Below are positions 62,449-64,000 of a stretch of 64,000 nucleotides of DNA, piece by piece. Under the pieces are notes generated by a model that made no database searches, was not told where the DNA came from, and was given only the letters and a program-made list of their open reading frames with translations. The first letter of the stretch is position 1. Every line of letters starts with the position of its first letter. Source of the stretch: Bacillota bacterium. GTDB taxonomy: Bacteria; Bacillota; Clostridia; Lachnospirales; CAG-274. The translations under genes and the position numbers were made by a program. The DNA is taken from NCBI GenBank assembly GCA_017543265.1, contig JAFYGI010000048.1, forward strand, positions 1-64,000. Reading direction: 5' to 3'.

Positions 62449-64000
62449 ATGGATTTGAACGATTTTGCAAAAGCAACCTTTGATATGATGTTTTGTGTCA
62501 AAACGGCTAATGTCGAGTTTTTTGATACATTCGGCTCCAAAATACAGCGCTCGTTTATGGCCTATGTACACGACGAGGACAAGGACACGCTCCAGCAGGT
62601 GATAGACGATATACCCGAGACCAAGTTATACAGCGGTCTGGTACGTCTGCACGATAAAAACGACGAATATTTCACGGCTCTTATTAAAATGGAGTATGCG
62701 CAGAATTTCGGCGAGGACGTAATAGATGCTTATATAGTGGATGTTATGCACACGCTGGATATGTACAAAACTGCGCTTGACCGCGAGAACATTGTACGCC
62801 AGCACCTTATGAACATGGAGCTTGTATGCTTTGAATACACGCCCGCCAACAAGCAGTTTGATATATTCCTTTATTCACTCGGTCAGAAGGTAGCTCTGTA
62901 CAGCGGCAACTTTATGGAGTGGAGCGAGGATGCAAAGACCCGCGTGGACGACACCCACAAGGACACCTTCCATGCACTTTGCTTTGATATAGAAAGCTGC
63001 AAAGAAAACTTCACATACCGCCTTAAAAGCTCTATATTCACAAAGGGCGAAAACACGGAGGAAAACATCATCCGCTGTTCAACGACCACTACCACCCTTG
63101 GCAATACCTATGTTGTGGGTACGGTCGCAAGCGTTGTCAACAACTCCACCCTCGGCGTGGAAAACACCTATGTACGCGCTTACAAGGACCCCATGACCGG
63201 TGTATTGAACAAGGCATCCATCGTCCGCCTTATAAAAACACGCATCTCCAACCTTGCCCCCAAGGAGTCCGTGGTAATCGCCATACTGGATCTTGATAAC
63301 TTCAAGCTGGTAAACGATACCTTCGGCCACCTTTACGGCGACAAGATAATAATACAGTTTTCAAACATCATAAGCCGCTGCATAGGTACGCGCGGCATCC
63401 TCGGCCGTTTCGGCGGTGACGAGTTTATGATAATGCTTGAAAACATAAAAGACGAGTTTGACCTGCGCAGCGTACTGCGCTCCATACGCACAAGCGTTGA
63501 GATGGAGTTTAAGGACATAGGCGAAAACATCAGCCTTACCACCTCCATAGGCGCGGCTACCTTCCCCAAGGATGCCAAGGACTATGACGAGCTTTTCACC
63601 AAGGCCGACTACTGTCTGTACCTTTCCAAGATGCGCGGCAAAAACCGCTATGTCATGTTTGACTACATGATAAAGGAGCACCACTACCTTGAAGACAAGC
63701 TTATGCTTAAAAAGGACCACGCATCCGTGGATCGCCTGACATTTGCAGCAAGCATGGTGGATATGCTTCTCAAGCAGCAGCCCGTACCCGTTGAGGACGT
63801 GCTTGCGGCCGTGGGCGAGCGTTTTAAGCTGGACAGGATAAGGATATATCTGGGCAGCGACCTGGAGCTTAAATACAACTGGGGCGACTATACATCGGAG
63901 GAAAGCTTTGTATGTATCTATGAGGATCGCTACCTTGACGAGTTTGGTGACAGCAAAAACTTTGTTATCAACTACACCACCAACATCGAGGCAAGCCACC
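62449..64000 (+). CDS. PAS-type sensor diguanylate cyclase (runs off the window)
   Basis: Open from ATG 62449 to the end (517 codons, C-terminus missing). Residues 1-110 form a PAS-like part (VEFFDTFGSKIQRSFMAYVH), about 115-245 a second alpha/beta sensor, and 248-410 a GGDEF domain with DPMTGVLNKAS, LDLDNFKLVNDTFGHLYGD and FGGDEFMIML (GGDEF at about 321). The RxxD product-inhibition site is absent (TRGILGRFGGDEF). A GAF-like domain begins near 430. It makes c-di-GMP; without the I-site, feedback is not expected. No signal peptide or membrane segment. The ribosome site AGGTGGG is unusually close to the ATG. Confidence 0.9.
   Translation, partial: MDLNDFAKATFDMMFCVKTANVEFFDTFGSKIQRSFMAYVHDEDKDTLQQVIDDIPETKLYSGLVRLHDKNDEYFTALIKMEYAQNFGEDVIDAYIVDVMHTLDMYKTALDRENIVRQHLMNMELVCFEYTPANKQFDIFLYSLGQKVALYSGNFMEWSEDAKTRVDDTHKDTFHALCFDIESCKENFTYRLKSSIFTKGENTEENIIRCSTTTTTLGNTYVVGTVASVVNNSTLGVENTYVRAYKDPMTGVLNKASIVRLIKTRISNLAPKESVVIAILDLDNFKLVNDTFGHLYGDKIIIQFSNIISRCIGTRGILGRFGGDEFMIMLENIKDEFDLRSVLRSIRTSVEMEFKDIGENISLTTSIGAATFPKDAKDYDELFTKADYCLYLSKMRGKNRYVMFDYMIKEHHYLEDKLMLKKDHASVDRLTFAASMVDMLLKQQPVPVEDVLAAVGERFKLDRIRIYLGSDLELKYNWGDYTSEESFVCIYEDRYLDEFGDSKNFVINYTTNIEASH

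Overview
The window looks like a spore-forming, plant-polysaccharide-degrading member of the Clostridia, probably near the Oscillospirales or Monoglobus-type pectin degraders; that placement is inference. Supporting signs are dockerin modules on five secreted proteins, S-layer-homology (SLH) domains, a fused ispH-rpsA gene, a T-box upstream of thrS, sigK and a GerS-like lipoprotein beside alr, and GGAGG ribosome sites with -35/-10 promoters spaced 16-18 bp. No scaffoldin, cohesin, rRNA, tRNA or CRISPR array is present.

Layout. 1-620: the 3' end of a large serine recombinase, then hairpins. 622-6673: deoB, a 1378-residue secreted pectin esterase (CE8 + CE12 + SLH) overlapping it, and xth. 6748-9956 (minus): CotH kinase-like protein, DUF4956 membrane protein and VTC polyphosphate polymerase. 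10198-13542: a GH98 enzyme with CBM and an internal dockerin. 13588-17953 (minus): stalk-domain protein, stalk-domain serpin, cupin and histidine kinase. 18155-24273 (minus): small HTH-like protein, DUF1275 protein, and a coupled operon rpiR / BaiN-like oxidoreductase / aroH-cmk fusion / ispH-rpsA. 24463-26953: cardiolipin synthase facing a UbiA-type prenyltransferase. 27213-29276: GH9-dockerin cellulase. 29435-31932: thrS with a T-box (specifier ACC) and a frameshifted small membrane ORF in the leader. 31942-39410 (minus): SLH beta-helix protein, then GH28, two GLUG-dockerin proteins and metA. 39625-40623: membrane protein. 40663-46501 (minus): two lipoproteins, pheA, a small ORF, a soluble gdpP, rplI and dnaB. 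46649-49722: MetH activation protein and metH. 49768-52246: gpx and a third GLUG-dockerin protein. 52361-52664: a broken small gene that keeps its promoter and terminator. 52802-57783 (minus): gdhA, an unknown ORF, a CmpB-like membrane protein and glgB. 57881-60658 (minus): unknown gene, mazF, alr, GerS-like lipoprotein. 60802-61476: sigK. 61473-62192 (minus): CBS-domain protein. 62449 to the end: a diguanylate cyclase that runs off the window.

Functionally, the secreted enzymes cover pectin (methylesterase, rhamnogalacturonan acetylesterase, cytoplasmic polygalacturonase), cellulose (GH9) and probably xylan or host glycans (GH98). Some carry SLH modules for cell-wall attachment and some carry dockerins for a scaffold encoded elsewhere. 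Three GLUG-repeat dockerin proteins of unknown role look like scaffold-borne adhesins or binding proteins. The housekeeping part combines chorismate mutase (fused to cytidylate kinase) with prephenate dehydratase for phenylalanine, and homoserine acetyltransferase with a split cobalamin methionine synthase for methionine.
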